DNA of 64,000 nt from Candidatus Bathyarchaeota archaeon (GTDB taxonomy: Archaea > Thermoproteota > Bathyarchaeia > Bathyarchaeales > Bathycorpusculaceae), in the NCBI GenBank assembly GCA_026014545.1, contig JAOZIH010000003.1, forward strand, positions 91,318-155,317, read 5' to 3'. Below, in pieces: positions 25,946 through 36,165 of this stretch; position 1 is the first letter of the stretch; every line of letters starts with the position of its first letter. The notes beneath the pieces are model-generated. The model saw nothing but the letters and a program-made list of their open reading frames with translations. It was not told where the DNA came from and ran no database searches. Both the position numbers and the translations under genes were made by a program.

Positions 25946-27448
25946 CTATGACTCGCTGCCTACGCTTTTATTTTCGAGGAATTTATTCATCAACTCTGTA
26001 CGTTTCTCAATCAGCTTTTGCAGATCATTTTGCAACTTCTCAGCGATTCCCGCAATCTCCGTAGCCTCAGACACCACTGCCTCAGCTGTTTTTCCTACAG
26101 CATCAGCTTCTTTTATTATTTCTTTTGCCGCTGCTTCAACGCTTGATGCATCAGCTACCACGCCAAATGCTAACTTAGCAACATTTTGCGCGTCGGTTAT
26201 GACATTTTGAGTTGTTTTCGCTACGTTTTCCGCTGTCTCCGAAACTGACTTTGATACTTCCACTATCTCGCCTGAAGCGGCTGTCTGCTCTTCAACTGCT
26301 GCGGAGGTTTCTTCAGATGCTGAGGAGCTTTCTTCAGCGATGCTGGCCACTTCCTCAATTGATCTTACGACGGAGCTTAATGAGTCAAGGCCTTGTTCAA
26401 CGCTGCTCGTTAGTTTGCTGACTTTGGCGCCCATTTCTTCAAGTATGCGTGCTATTTCCTCTACCTCCTTTATTGCGCCTAAAACAACGTTTGCGCCTTC
26501 CTCCGCGCCACTTTGAGATTCCTTGGTAATTGCGCTGGTTTGTGTACCTGCATCCTTTATGCCTTTCACAAGGTTTATGGCTGACCCTGCAGCAGCTTTT
26601 GATTGCCCCGCCAAGCTCTTGACTGCATCGGCGACTACTGCAAAGCCTCTACCGGCCTCGCCTGCACGTGCTGCTTCAATAGCAGCGTTTAAAGCAAGCA
26701 TGTTTGTTTGGCTAGCTATATCGGAAACGGAGTTTGCCATCTGGCCTACTTGCTCTATCGAGTTAATCATCGAGGCTACCGCTTCAGAAACCTTTTCTAT
26801 ATTGCTCTTTATGGATTCGATTGCCAGCAGCCCTTTTTGTGCTTTTTCATTGCTGTCTCTGGATTTCTTCAGCACAGCGTCAGTAACCATCGAGGCTTCC
26901 CTAGCGATGCTGCCTGCAGCGTCCATTACTAGTTTAAGTTCTTCTGTGTTCTTTGCGGCTGTCTGCGCGAGTTCAGCAAGCTTTTGCGCTCCTGCAGCTA
27001 CCTGCTGTGAAGCTGCGCTGACCTGCTGCATACCTACAAGCATCTGATTGGACACTTGTGATGCATGTTTACCCATGTCAGCAACTTTGAAAAGTGCTTT
27101 TGTGGCTTCATCTGCGCTTTGCGCTAATTTATTGGCTACATTGCCTACGTCTTTTGCTGTGAGGGAGACTTTGTTCACTATTTCTGTTGCGCTAGTGGTT
27201 AGTTCGGCGACTTTAATGGCAGCTTTCTCCACGTTGAGAGCGAAGTCCGCTGCTTTGGCGGCATTTTGTATAAGATAGTCCATTGTAGTGCACATTGAGG
27301 TGTATCCATCGATAGTGTCTTTGTGAAGGGCGATGATTTCTTCTTTTAACTGTTCATTTTCAGCGAGAAGGCGTTTATTCTCCTTTTCGAGCTGCTTTAC
27401 TTGCTTTTCTACATCAGAATTACGTTGCTCTTGAGGGCTATCGGTCAT
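25946..27448 (-). CDS. Soluble methyl-accepting chemotaxis protein
   Basis: 500 residues. The conserved signalling hairpin is present ([29 protein letters not shown]), the tip that binds CheW and CheA, flanked by long heptad-repeat helices rich in Ala, Ser and Glu with likely methylation sites. There is no transmembrane segment. The N-terminus is a coiled coil ([20 protein letters not shown]) leading to a short segment near residues 45-70 that has no recognisable sensor domain. It therefore probably senses cytoplasmic signals. cheB and cheW follow upstream on the same strand. Confidence 0.92.
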   Translation of the reverse strand: MTDSPQEQRNSDVEKQVKQLEKENKRLLAENEQLKEEIIALHKDTIDGYTSMCTTMDYLIQNAAKAADFALNVEKAAIKVAELTTSATEIVNKVSLTAKDVGNVANKLAQSADEATKALFKVADMGKHASQVSNQMLVGMQQVSAASQQVAAGAQKLAELAQTAAKNTEELKLVMDAAGSIAREASMVTDAVLKKSRDSNEKAQKGLLAIESIKSNIEKVSEAVASMINSIEQVGQMANSVSDIASQTNMLALNAAIEAARAGEAGRGFAVVADAVKSLAGQSKAAAGSAINLVKGIKDAGTQTSAITKESQSGAEEGANVVLGAIKEVEEIARILEEMGAKVSKLTSSVEQGLDSLSSVVRSIEEVASIAEESSSASEETSAAVEEQTAASGEIVEVSKSVSETAENVAKTTQNVITDAQNVAKLAFGVVADASSVEAAAKEIIKEADAVGKTAEAVVSEATEIAGIAEKLQNDLQKLIEKRTELMNKFLENKSVGSES

Positions 27449-27630
27449 TGTGATAGGCTCCTATTTTGGGCTTCAAATTTTGTGTTTTACTTATATGTAG
27501 GTTATGAAATGCGCGTAATTAGGTTAAGTTATTATTACTAACGTGTATTCAAAATCAGAATTCAAATCAGACACAGAACCAAAAATAACAAATTAGCAAT
27601 AAATTTTCAGTGTTTATGACCAAGAAATTC

Positions 27631-28650
27631 TTAATCCTCGCAGGCTTTAACAATTAATTTAGGAATGTAATCAAGAGGCAAAACAAAATCAACACATCCC
27701 GTTTTAATGGCGGCAGAAGGCATCCCAAACACTACGCAAGTTTTTTCATCCTGAGCGATTGTTAGTCCACCTTTCTTTTTTATGGCTTCAATCCCGCCGG
27801 CGCCATCTGCGCCTATACCCGTCAGAACTACCCCAATATTTTTGGATCCATAAACCTTGGCGGCTGATTTCATCATGACATCTGCTGATGGGCGCACGTA
27901 ATTTACAGGCGGGCCCGTGGCAAGCTTGACTCTGCCACTTTTCGTCACCATCATGTGCAAACCACCCGGCGCAATCATGGCAAGGCCGTCTCGAATTAAG
28001 TCTCCATCTTTAGCTTCTTTCACTTCGATTTTGCATTCTTGGTTTAGCATTTCAGCGAAAAGTTTCGTCATCCCCTTCTTCATGTGCTGTACAACTAGAA
28101 TGGGCGGCGAGTTTTCTGGAATATTCCTAAGCACATACGACACTGCTGCTGGCCCTCCTGTTGAAGCAGCAATTAATATCACTTTTTCGCTGCTTCTTGC
28201 TGTGGTTGTCGTCACCTCTGCCGCTTTTGGTTTTTCTCGTCGTATGTTTGCAGAAGCCGCCGTCTTAACTTTTGATATAAGTTCCTCCTTAACCATGTCC
28301 ATGTTAAGCGAGATTGGACCAGATGGCTTAGGAACATAGTCAACTGCGCCAAACTCTAAGGCCTTTAATGTCAACTGTGCTTCTCTTTGTGTTAAAGCGC
28401 TAACCATCACCACTGGTAACGGATTTGTTTCCATAATTCTTCTGACGGCTGTTAAGCCGTTCATTCTCGGCATTTCAATATCTAGCGTTACGACATCTGG
28501 CTTTAGAAGTGCAATTTTTGAAAGGGCTTCTTCTCCGTCGCGGGCTGTTCCAACAACTGTAAGCTGTGGATCAGATTGCAATAAGTCAACAAGAACTTTC
28601 TGCATAAGTAATGAGTCGTCGACAACAAGGATTTTGATTTGATCTTTCAA
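27631..28650 (-). CDS. cheB: CheB: chemotaxis response regulator, protein-glutamate methylesterase
   Basis: Removes methyl groups from chemoreceptors once phosphorylated. The receiver domain (1-120) has the DD pair at 11-12, the phospho-acceptor Asp57 in VVTLDIEMP and Lys at PKPSG. After a linker, the esterase domain shows the Ser nucleophile in AASTGGPAAV, His in VVQHMKKGM and Asp in GIGADGAGG. 339 residues is the standard length. Start is TTG 28650 with GGTGAGA just upstream. It lies between the receptor and cheW genes. Confidence 0.95.
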   Translation of the reverse strand: MKDQIKILVVDDSLLMQKVLVDLLQSDPQLTVVGTARDGEEALSKIALLKPDVVTLDIEMPRMNGLTAVRRIMETNPLPVVMVSALTQREAQLTLKALEFGAVDYVPKPSGPISLNMDMVKEELISKVKTAASANIRREKPKAAEVTTTTARSSEKVILIAASTGGPAAVSYVLRNIPENSPPILVVQHMKKGMTKLFAEMLNQECKIEVKEAKDGDLIRDGLAMIAPGGLHMMVTKSGRVKLATGPPVNYVRPSADVMMKSAAKVYGSKNIGVVLTGIGADGAGGIEAIKKKGGLTIAQDEKTCVVFGMPSAAIKTGCVDFVLPLDYIPKLIVKACED

Positions 28651-28719
28651 TTCTCACCACTTGATGTTAAAAATCACTCAGCTTAAAAAGAATTAAAATT
28701 TAACCTTAAAAAAACCACT

Positions 28720-29244
28720 TTATTGATTATCTTTTTGTTTGTTCATTTGAATTTGGAAACCTTTTATGCTTTCTTTCATGCTGTCCAATTTATCATTTGA
28801 TAATATCTTGATTATGTCAAGTATGATTATCAAGTCTTTTTCATGCTTGGCGATACCTACTACGCCGTCTGCTCGGTCGTTGAGAAGGCATTCCGCTCCT
28901 GTTTCTACGTCTTTCCTTTGAAGCGTTAGAACTTCGATGACTGAGTCAACAATTACTCCTATGGGATGCTTGTCTTGGACGATTATCATGATGCCAGCGT
29001 TTTCATTCCCTTTATTATCGTCAAGCCCAATGCGCTTTCGCAAGTCTATTACTGGAATTATTTCGCCTCTAAGGTTCGTTACGCCTTTAACGTAAGGTGG
29101 CGCATAAGGAACAGGCGTGGCACCTTCAAAATTTTTAACTTCCCTAACCTGATGCACATCTACGCCGTAAAATACGTTATCAAGTGTGAACGTAAGCATC
29201 TTCATTTCCGCTGCTGTTGCTGTCTCGTTGTCTGCATTTGACAT
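28720..29244 (-). CDS. cheW: CheW chemotaxis coupling protein
   Basis: 174 residues. CheW scaffolds receptors to the kinase CheA. Motifs: LTFTLDNVFYGVDVHQVREV at the N-terminus, PYVKGVTNLRGEIIPVIDLRKRIGL in the middle (the CheW signature) and IGVIVDSVIEVLTLQ. ATG 29244 is preferred; a GTG at 29253 would add three residues. A TATA element lies at about 29313-29322. CheA and CheY are not within the window. Confidence 0.93.
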   Translation of the reverse strand: MSNADNETATAAEMKMLTFTLDNVFYGVDVHQVREVKNFEGATPVPYAPPYVKGVTNLRGEIIPVIDLRKRIGLDDNKGNENAGIMIIVQDKHPIGVIVDSVIEVLTLQRKDVETGAECLLNDRADGVVGIAKHEKDLIIILDIIKILSNDKLDSMKESIKGFQIQMNKQKDNQ

Positions 29245-29312
29245 ACGGCACACCCATTTAGCTTTTTCAGTTAGCCTATTCAGAAAACGCTTATTTGTTT
29301 ATTATGAAATCT

Positions 29313-29322
29313 CTATATATAT
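29313..29322 (-). promoter_or_regulatory. TATA box upstream of cheW
   Basis: The run ATATATATAG on the minus strand lies about 70 bases before the cheW start and is the strongest AT box in the gap. It probably drives the cheW-cheB-receptor genes, with a leader of about 45 bases. Confidence 0.5.
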
Positions 29323-29585
29323 CCCAGATTATTATCAGCAGTTTTGAACAATGAACCATTAAAAAGAACTCTGCAAGGCACATTACTGACTTTCATATAA
29401 AAACCATAAAACTGAGCAACAGTTTCGATTTCGCTATCTCCCAATATGATAGTGCCATCATATTTGGCGGCTAATAGCCAATAAATGCAGAAACCAGTAG
29501 AGGGTAGGTCTGCAGCACACTTTTCAGAACTATTTAAAGAGATAACATATAAGGAGGCTATAAACTGCGCCGAGCATAACAGCAT
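29313..29585 (-). CDS. Doubtful ORF of 90 residues
   Basis: An open frame between cheW and the next plus-strand gene. The end (YWLLAAKYDGTIILGDSEIETVAQFYGFYMKV) has plausible amino-acid composition, but the N-terminus has no signal and its 3' end overlaps the probable cheW promoter. It may be a decayed gene fragment or chance. The remaining 160 bases up to 29743 hold nothing I recognise. Confidence 0.25.
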   Translation of the reverse strand: MLLCSAQFIASLYVISLNSSEKCAADLPSTGFCIYWLLAAKYDGTIILGDSEIETVAQFYGFYMKVSNVPCRVLFNGSLFKTADNNLGYI

Positions 29586-29752
29586 CGCGACATTATGCAG
29601 CTAAATTTTGCGCAAGAGCCTGTTGAATAGGATGGCTTTGGTTTTCCAATTGGTGCTTGTGATAATCAATACCTTGTTCTCGTGAAAGAACAGTTTGTTC
29701 CGTAGAGAGAGTATTAAGCCTCTCAGCATTTGAAGAGAATCAAGTGATCCAC

Positions 29753-30217
29753 ATGGATAAGCGAGGCAAGGGCATTTTTGCTGTTACTTTCCTTCTTCTA
29801 TTAGTAATGGTTTCATGTGCCGCTTATTCTTTGACGCTTCATCTGGAATTGCTTCAAAAAAACTCAAGAATAGACGAGTTAAACAGATTAAATATTGAAC
29901 TTAAGAATCAGTTAGATGCCCCGCAGAAACCCTACTTGGTCACATCTCTGGGTGTTTCAGTAGAACCGAGAAATGTTACTTATCCTCATCCTCACTTCAC
30001 ATTTGAAGGTGTAATTTTCAATGTCGGCTACAGAACTGCATACAATGCGAGGCTAGAAATAGCTGCATATTACAAAAACGGGCTTTCAGCTTTCAACCTA
30101 TCAATCCCTTTGGGAAATCTGGAAAAATGGCAGGTAATACAAGTAAGCAGGATAATCTCCACTTCTGACTGGATAGGCAACTACACTATTACTCCCGTCT
30201 GGGATGACTTCTCATAG
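29753..30217 (+). CDS. Membrane-anchored extracytoplasmic protein with coiled coil
   Basis: About 154 residues from ATG 29753 (GTG 29744 also possible). An N-terminal transmembrane helix (GIFAVTFLLLLVMVSCAAY) is followed by a short coiled coil (LLQKNSRIDELNRLNIELKNQL) and a beta-rich domain with the pattern FEGVIFNVGYRTAYNARLEIAAYY, as in FxLYD-like or CARDB-like extracellular modules. It is probably exposed on the outer face of the membrane. Function unknown. Confidence 0.7.
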   Translation: MDKRGKGIFAVTFLLLLVMVSCAAYSLTLHLELLQKNSRIDELNRLNIELKNQLDAPQKPYLVTSLGVSVEPRNVTYPHPHFTFEGVIFNVGYRTAYNARLEIAAYYKNGLSAFNLSIPLGNLEKWQVIQVSRIISTSDWIGNYTITPVWDDFS

Positions 30218-30298
30218 AAAAAGCGAAGAAGCACTATAAAACATCTTTAACCGCTGCTGGTGCATTTGTAAAAATATCCTGTAGGGCAAAATGTGGCT

Positions 30299-30730
30299 TC
30301 AGTGAATGTAAGTTAGGTTTTTGTTCTGGTTTTCCCTGATTTCCTTCAACGCTTCGTACTGTGCTTCCAAAAGAATCTTTAACGCGTCAATGTTCTTTTT
30401 CACGTCCTCAAGCTCAGCGGTCTTCTGAAGAACCCCTGACTGCACAAGCTGATTATTGATGTTGTCAACGGCTATCTGCAGCACTTTCGCTTTGAAAGCA
30501 AATATTTGAAGCACATAAAGCAAACTCAGCTGAGATGACAACCGCTCTAGACGGTCTAGTTCAAGCGTCTTCCTCATAAAAGCCTTAATTTTCTGCTCTT
30601 CAGTTGTTCCTTCCGTTTTGAGCAGTGCCTCATAAGCAGCTGCATACTTCTGTGCCGTTTCTTTGCTTTCGTCAAGAGCCTTCTGGATTCTCTTGGCGGT
30701 TTTGTCCAGCATCTCTAAAACTTCATCCAA
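30299..30730 (-). CDS. All-helical protein of unknown function
   Basis: 143 residues, almost entirely heptad-like helix (DKTAKRIQKALDESKETAQKY; LEDVKKNIDALKILLEAQYE). No cysteines, no membrane segment. It probably forms a helical bundle or coiled coil. The codon pattern and a clean ATG support a real gene; no family recognised. Confidence 0.65.
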   Translation of the reverse strand: MDEVLEMLDKTAKRIQKALDESKETAQKYAAAYEALLKTEGTTEEQKIKAFMRKTLELDRLERLSSQLSLLYVLQIFAFKAKVLQIAVDNINNQLVQSGVLQKTAELEDVKKNIDALKILLEAQYEALKEIRENQNKNLTYIH

Positions 30731-30896
30731 ACCTTAAGCCCTCTTTGTTGCCTCTCTAAGTGATTTAAGATGCTTTTCAATTTTTCTCCGGTTCAATGCA
30801 AAAACTAAAATGACAACTTCATGCCATTTTTAATATTTTTTTAAAAAAGCAGGTGGTGCTTGAAAGCAAATTGTTGCTTCAACGCGTGAAATCTGC

Positions 30897-31319
30897 CTAC
30901 TTCGAAGGGCGATACAGCTCTTTCATCGCAGGCAGCAGCTCTGGAACATTAAACGCTATGTCAAGATAGGTAAGCATGCCCACGAGTTTGCCGTTTCTGG
31001 TTACCGGTAAATGCTTGATTTTCCATTCTTTCATCAGCTTGGCGGCTTCTTCCACTGTTGCAGTCTCCTCAATTGTCACCAGCGGGTTAGTGTATATGGC
31101 TCTGGCGATAACTACGCTTGGATCTAACCCTTGAGTTAGCATCCGCACTATAATATCATGCTCCGTTATGATGCCAGTCGGTTGCCCACTCTGCTCCACC
31201 ATCACATAGTCAACGTCGCAGCTTGCCATCCTCTTCACAATTTCCAGCACTGTAGACTCGTTCCGGAAGACATTAACGTTCGTAGACATCAAATCCTTCA
31301 CTAAGATTTTACTTGTCAT
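30897..31319 (-). CDS. Tandem CBS-domain protein
   Basis: 140 residues forming a pair of CBS motifs (Bateman module): VKDLMSTNVNVFRNESTVLEIVKRM with PTGIITEHDIIVRML, then IYTNPLVTIEETATVEEAAKLM with GKLVGMLTYLDIAF. CBS pairs bind adenine nucleotides or SAM and act as energy sensors. It stands alone, so its target is unknown. ATG 31319 has GGAGAAA upstream. Confidence 0.88.
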   Translation of the reverse strand: MTSKILVKDLMSTNVNVFRNESTVLEIVKRMASCDVDYVMVEQSGQPTGIITEHDIIVRMLTQGLDPSVVIARAIYTNPLVTIEETATVEEAAKLMKEWKIKHLPVTRNGKLVGMLTYLDIAFNVPELLPAMKELYRPSK

Positions 31320-31540
31320 GCAATTTTTCTCCTGGTGCTATGACAAATGCCCTTTGGCATTTATCTATTTTTTGTTTGCGCATCAAACATTTTAAGATGT
31401 TTCTAAACTGTGAAATTTTTACTGATTCAACGCGCAAAAATGGATCTCAGAAGACAGATAGTAAAATTTTTAACAAAATAAAAGGGTGCTTAGTGATTTA
31501 CATCATCCACTTTGGTGTTGCACAGGCTTTACTTGAAGGC

Positions 31541-32440
31541 TTAGCCTACGATTTTTTCCCAGCTGGCGAAGAAGTCTAATACTTCTTGGCATCCGTAGGT
31601 GCGTAGTCTCTGTCTCAGCTCAACCTTGTCTACTACTGCCTTCTGGAAGTCATAGATCTGGCTAGCCTTGTCTGCAAGATACAATATTCCATCGATGCCT
31701 GTTCTTCCTGCACGAACTGAAAGCGTTATCAACTCGCTTGGAGAAGGCACTTCGCGTGGGTCGTCGCCTGGACCGAAAACGTAAAAGCTAACGTAGACAG
31801 GCTTCTTAAGTAGCTTCTTAAAGGCTCTGCAAAGCATCTCCCAGTACCATGGAGTCGCATAGTTCTTTGAGAACATAACAACGTTGAACGCGTCAGCGTA
31901 TGGTGCAAGAGCATCGAAATCAATGCCAAAGCGCTCGTAAGAGTTCACCGGGTCAGGAAGCAAACCTATTACTAACTCGTTTTTTACGCGTTCTCTGATT
32001 TGGGCAATGTAGTCTGTGACTTCTTTTTTGCGCCACTCAAACCAGCTGAGCCCGCTTTTCTTCCATAATTCGTTGCAGCGTGGGCAAGTGCAGTGGCCAT
32101 GATCAGCAAAGTGTATGCTGTTCAGCCAAACGCCCGGCGAGCGCTTGGAAACATCTTCAATGTAGTCAAGCTGTTCCGCTCTGTGTTCTGGCTGCGTGTG
32201 GCAGAGAACGTCCCAGCGCAGGTTAAATTGGTCATTTGTTCTCCAAGCAGGGCCAAGAGGCGACTGCGAAATCCAGTCTGGATGGTTTCGTGCGGTGACG
32301 TTGTCTCCGAAAATTGCAACGTTGCTGTACATGTCTGGTACAGGCGGTAATCGCCTGCCAACTTCTGGCTTCACACGGAACAAATGGAAGTCAAAGCCTT
32401 CTGCCTTCTTTGGCTCAAATACGTATGTACCGAATTTCAA
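31541..32440 (-). CDS. Putative TIM-barrel protein related to glycoside hydrolases
   Basis: 299 residues. The layout of hydrophobic strands (VWLNSIHF, ELVIGLLPDP, AFNVVMFSK, KPVYVSFYVFGPG, GIDGILYLAD) with intervening amphipathic helices suggests a beta/alpha barrel like those in glycoside-hydrolase-type hypothetical proteins. A CTCPRCNELWKKSG stretch supplies closely spaced cysteines. No signal peptide. Substrate and activity cannot be stated. Confidence 0.6.
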   Translation of the reverse strand: MKFGTYVFEPKKAEGFDFHLFRVKPEVGRRLPPVPDMYSNVAIFGDNVTARNHPDWISQSPLGPAWRTNDQFNLRWDVLCHTQPEHRAEQLDYIEDVSKRSPGVWLNSIHFADHGHCTCPRCNELWKKSGLSWFEWRKKEVTDYIAQIRERVKNELVIGLLPDPVNSYERFGIDFDALAPYADAFNVVMFSKNYATPWYWEMLCRAFKKLLKKPVYVSFYVFGPGDDPREVPSPSELITLSVRAGRTGIDGILYLADKASQIYDFQKAVVDKVELRQRLRTYGCQEVLDFFASWEKIVG

Positions 32441-32734
32441 GTGTTTCCACCTTTTTTAGAAATGCAAAATGCTGGGCAATGTAATAAAGTTTTGCATAAT
32501 CAACCCTCAAATTCACTCAAAAACAATCTAAGGCATACAACTTGGTTGATCAATCGCTTTCCGTGCGATTATGCAGTTAACTGATTAAAGTTTACTGTGA
32601 TAGCATGCGCCGTGGCAGTCTTTTCAAGTATCCTTGACGCATCATACTGCAACATGCGACTTCAACGCTTTCAGTCGGAAAATTAATTAAGATAAGATAT
32701 GTGATTACTCCATGCCTAACAATGGTGATTATAA
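32441..32734. other. Intergenic, about 290 bases between divergent genes
   Basis: Upstream region of both the barrel protein and the GAPDH gene. AT-rich segments occur near 32682-32695 (ATTAATTAAG), a reasonable TATA position for GAPDH. No ORF or structured RNA recognised. Confidence 0.4.
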
Positions 32735-33754
<1,020 letters not shown>

Positions 33755-33832
33755 AAAGCTCCAAATGCAACTTAAACTTTAAAAGCCCTCTTCCTATTTT
33801 TCTTTTGACCTAAAAAATTAAAGTGATGTAGT

Positions 33833-35065
33833 ATGGCAAAGTACCTAACTTTAGATGATGTACAAGTCAAAGACAAAGTAGTCCTCGTCAGAGTAGACTT
33901 CAACAGCGAAATAGACCCAACAACAAAAAAAGTCACAAGCGACGTACGCATCCGAGCGCATGCTGAAGCCACACTTAAGGAACTCGCGGAAAAAGGCGCA
34001 AAAACCGTTGTCCTCGCACATCAGGGAAGAAAAGGCGACCCAGACTATACGCCGCTGAAGGAGCACGCAGCGATTCTCGGAAAAATCCTGAAATGCCCCG
34101 TGAAGTACGTGGATGACGTTTTCGGCGAAAAAGCAAAAAAAGCAATAAACGCGCTCAAGAGCGGCGAAATTCTCGTCCTTGAAAACGTCCGCAGCTGGGA
34201 CGGAGAAACCAAAAGCGGCACACCCGAACAGCACGCCAAAACCGAGCTAGTGCAGAATCTCGCGCCGCTAGCCGATTTATTCGTTAATGACGCCTTCGCC
34301 GCGGCGCACCGTGGCCACGTTTCCATGGTAGGCTTCACCGCCGTGCTTCCTTCCGTTGCGGGCAGAATAATGGAGCGCGAGTTGAAGTCGCTGGCGCGCG
34401 CCTTAGAGAAGCCTGAAAAGCCCTGCGTGTACGTCATGGGTGGCGCCAAAGCAGACGACTCATTGGAAATCAGCAAATACGTGCTAAGCAACGGCATCGC
34501 AGATTACGTAATAGTCGGCGGCGTAACAGCACAATTATTCCTCGCAGCTAAAGGCGTGGACTTAGGCAAGAAGAACATGGACTTCCTCGCGAAGAAGGAG
34601 TTAACCGGCTTGATTCCAGGCATCAAAGAGCTCATGCAAAAGTATCCAGACAAAATCATGGTGCCTGTTGACGTCGCGCTGGACATGAATGGCAAAAGGA
34701 AAGAAATAGGCGTGGACAAGCTGCCAACAGAATACTCAATTTTCGACATAGGCGCGAAAACGGTGGAAAACTATGCCAAGCTCATAAGCAAAGCCAAATC
34801 TATAGTTGTCAGCGGCCCAATGGGCGTATACGAAAACAAAGAATTCAATTATGGCACAAAGAAAGTTTTCGAAGCCATCGCCAACTCGAAAGCTTTCAGC
34901 CTAGCAGGCGGCGGAAACACCATCGCAGCCATACAAGAATACGGCTTAACAAGCAAAATCAGCTACATCAGCACCGCAGGCGGCGCTTTAATTGAGTTCC
35001 TCATGGGCAAGAAACTCCCAGGCGTCGTAGCACTGGAAAACGCCGTTAAAACCAAGAAAATCTAA
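33833..35065 (+). CDS. pgk: Phosphoglycerate kinase
   Basis: 410 residues. Substrate-binding N-terminal motif RVDFNSEIDP, LAHQGRKGDPDYTPL, LENVRSWDGE, NDAFAAAHRGHVSMVGF, then the ADP/ATP domain with GGAKADDSLEI and the C-terminal GPMGVYENKEFNYGTKKVFEAI and GGGNTIAA. It transfers phosphate between 1,3-bisphosphoglycerate and ADP. The sequence has the archaeal style (QGRKGDPDYTPL). It follows gap closely. Confidence 0.95.
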   Translation: MAKYLTLDDVQVKDKVVLVRVDFNSEIDPTTKKVTSDVRIRAHAEATLKELAEKGAKTVVLAHQGRKGDPDYTPLKEHAAILGKILKCPVKYVDDVFGEKAKKAINALKSGEILVLENVRSWDGETKSGTPEQHAKTELVQNLAPLADLFVNDAFAAAHRGHVSMVGFTAVLPSVAGRIMERELKSLARALEKPEKPCVYVMGGAKADDSLEISKYVLSNGIADYVIVGGVTAQLFLAAKGVDLGKKNMDFLAKKELTGLIPGIKELMQKYPDKIMVPVDVALDMNGKRKEIGVDKLPTEYSIFDIGAKTVENYAKLISKAKSIVVSGPMGVYENKEFNYGTKKVFEAIANSKAFSLAGGGNTIAAIQEYGLTSKISYISTAGGALIEFLMGKKLPGVVALENAVKTKKI

Positions 35066-35170
35066 TCTTCTCCTTCCTTTTTATTTTATCCAAATTGCCT
35101 TTATACCCGGCGCATGCATTTTTCGCTATTATTAAATCCTTAAAACGCATTCTTTAAACCGGTGAAGAAA

Positions 35171-35995
35171 ATGCAAGACACAGCTTCCGGTGGCAAGCAA
35201 TATCATATCGCATGCGCAAGAGGCGACTTGGCCGAATACCTGCTGGTTCCAGGCGACCCAGATCGCGTTCCAAAAATCGCCAGTTTCTGGGACACTGCAA
35301 AAGAGGTTTCCGTCAAACGCGAATTCCGCAGCTACACAGGCACCTATAAGGGCATCGCTGTCTCCGCATTGTCCAGCGGCATAGGCCCAGCTTGCATGTC
35401 CATCGCTGTAAACGAGGCATCCGCCATCGGCGTGCACACATTCATCAGAGTAGGCAGCACAGGCGCCATACAGCCAGGCATCAACTGCGGCGACGTCATC
35501 ATTGCGTCTGCGGCGGTGCGATTGGACTACACAAGCAGCTGCTACATCATGCCAGAATATCCTGCCGCAGCAAACTATGAAGTTCTGCTGGCGCTTATCG
35601 AAGCTGCCGAAACCCTTGGAATCTCGAACTATCACGTTGGCTTAACGGCAACAACCGCCGACTTCTACGCAGGCCAAGGCCGAGCCAGCGCACTTTGCGA
35701 AACCTGCGAAATGACCGACTTGGTGCCCAAGCTGCAGAAGGCGCATGTGCTAAACGTGGAAATGGAAACAGCAACCCTCTACACGCTAGCCAGCCTCTTC
35801 GGGCTACGCGCGGGCGCAGTGCTCGCGGTTTATAACAGTCACTTCACAGGCGAGTTTAAGGCTGGCGCAGGCGAAGAAAACGCCATAAAAATCGCAAATG
35901 AAGCCATAAAAATCCTATCAGAATGGGACGCGAAGAAAAAGAAAAGCAAGAAGCAATGGCTCTTCCCTTCACTGCTAACCACAAAAGAGAAATGA
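35171..35995 (+). CDS. udp: Uridine phosphorylase-type nucleoside phosphorylase
   Basis: About 274 residues. PNP/UDP family motifs: LVPGDPDRVPKIA (phosphate loop), GIGPACMSIAVNEA, FIRVGSTGAIQPGI and NVEMETATLYTLASLFGL with the purine/pyrimidine-side Glu. It splits nucleosides to base and ribose 1-phosphate; in archaea it can feed the AMP/ribose-bisphosphate pathway toward 3-phosphoglycerate, fitting its place after gap-pgk. ATG 35171 is chosen because GGTGAAG precedes it at SD distance; GTG 35162 is the alternative. The C-terminus is unusually Lys-rich (KKKSKKQ). Confidence 0.88.
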   Translation: MQDTASGGKQYHIACARGDLAEYLLVPGDPDRVPKIASFWDTAKEVSVKREFRSYTGTYKGIAVSALSSGIGPACMSIAVNEASAIGVHTFIRVGSTGAIQPGINCGDVIIASAAVRLDYTSSCYIMPEYPAAANYEVLLALIEAAETLGISNYHVGLTATTADFYAGQGRASALCETCEMTDLVPKLQKAHVLNVEMETATLYTLASLFGLRAGAVLAVYNSHFTGEFKAGAGEENAIKIANEAIKILSEWDAKKKKSKKQWLFPSLLTTKEK

Positions 35996-36032
35996 AAACT
36001 CTTTTAGATGCGACCGCAATTTTTCTAATCAA

Positions 36033-36160
36033 GCCGGGGTGGCGGAGTGGTTATCGCGCTGGCCTCGAGATCCACATAGACACAAACAGGGCCTATGTCA
36101 AAGACAAGCCAGCCAGTGGGCCTTTGGCTCGCAGGGGTTCGAGTCCCTTCCCCGGCGCCA
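36033..36160 (+). tRNA. tRNA-Ser (CGA) with one intron and encoded CCA
   Basis: Acceptor GCCGGGG (36033-36039) pairs with CCCCGGC (36150-36156), followed by G and CCA (36158-36160). The anticodon stem CTGGC (36059-36063) pairs with GCCAG (36112-36116) around loop CTCGAG|A, anticodon CGA at 36066-36068. The intron is 41 bases, 36070-36110, at the canonical 37/38 position; it contains a CATAG/CTATG hairpin. The bulge-helix-bulge has one mismatch in its central helix. The 16-base variable arm (GGGCC-TTT-GGCTC) and discriminator G confirm serine. A second GCCAG at 36108-36112 would give a 37-base intron but a poorer variable arm. Confidence 0.92.
36137..36160 (+). repeat. Direct repeat at tRNA-Ser 3' end (attL candidate)
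   Basis: 24 bases covering the T-loop side to the CCA of tRNA-Ser, exactly repeated at 38600-38623. Use of a tRNA 3' end as attachment site is the rule for archaeal tyrosine integrases. Confidence 0.85.
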
Positions 36161-36165
36161 CCAAC

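Noticed and set aside
26523..27047. 174-codon plus-strand ORF opposite the chemoreceptor
   Set aside because: Long only because the receptor is rich in Ala/Ser codons; no motif, no start signal.
29313..29585. Confident gene call for the 90-codon minus-strand ORF near cheW
   Set aside because: It overlaps the probable cheW promoter and has no recognisable domain; kept only as a low-confidence feature.
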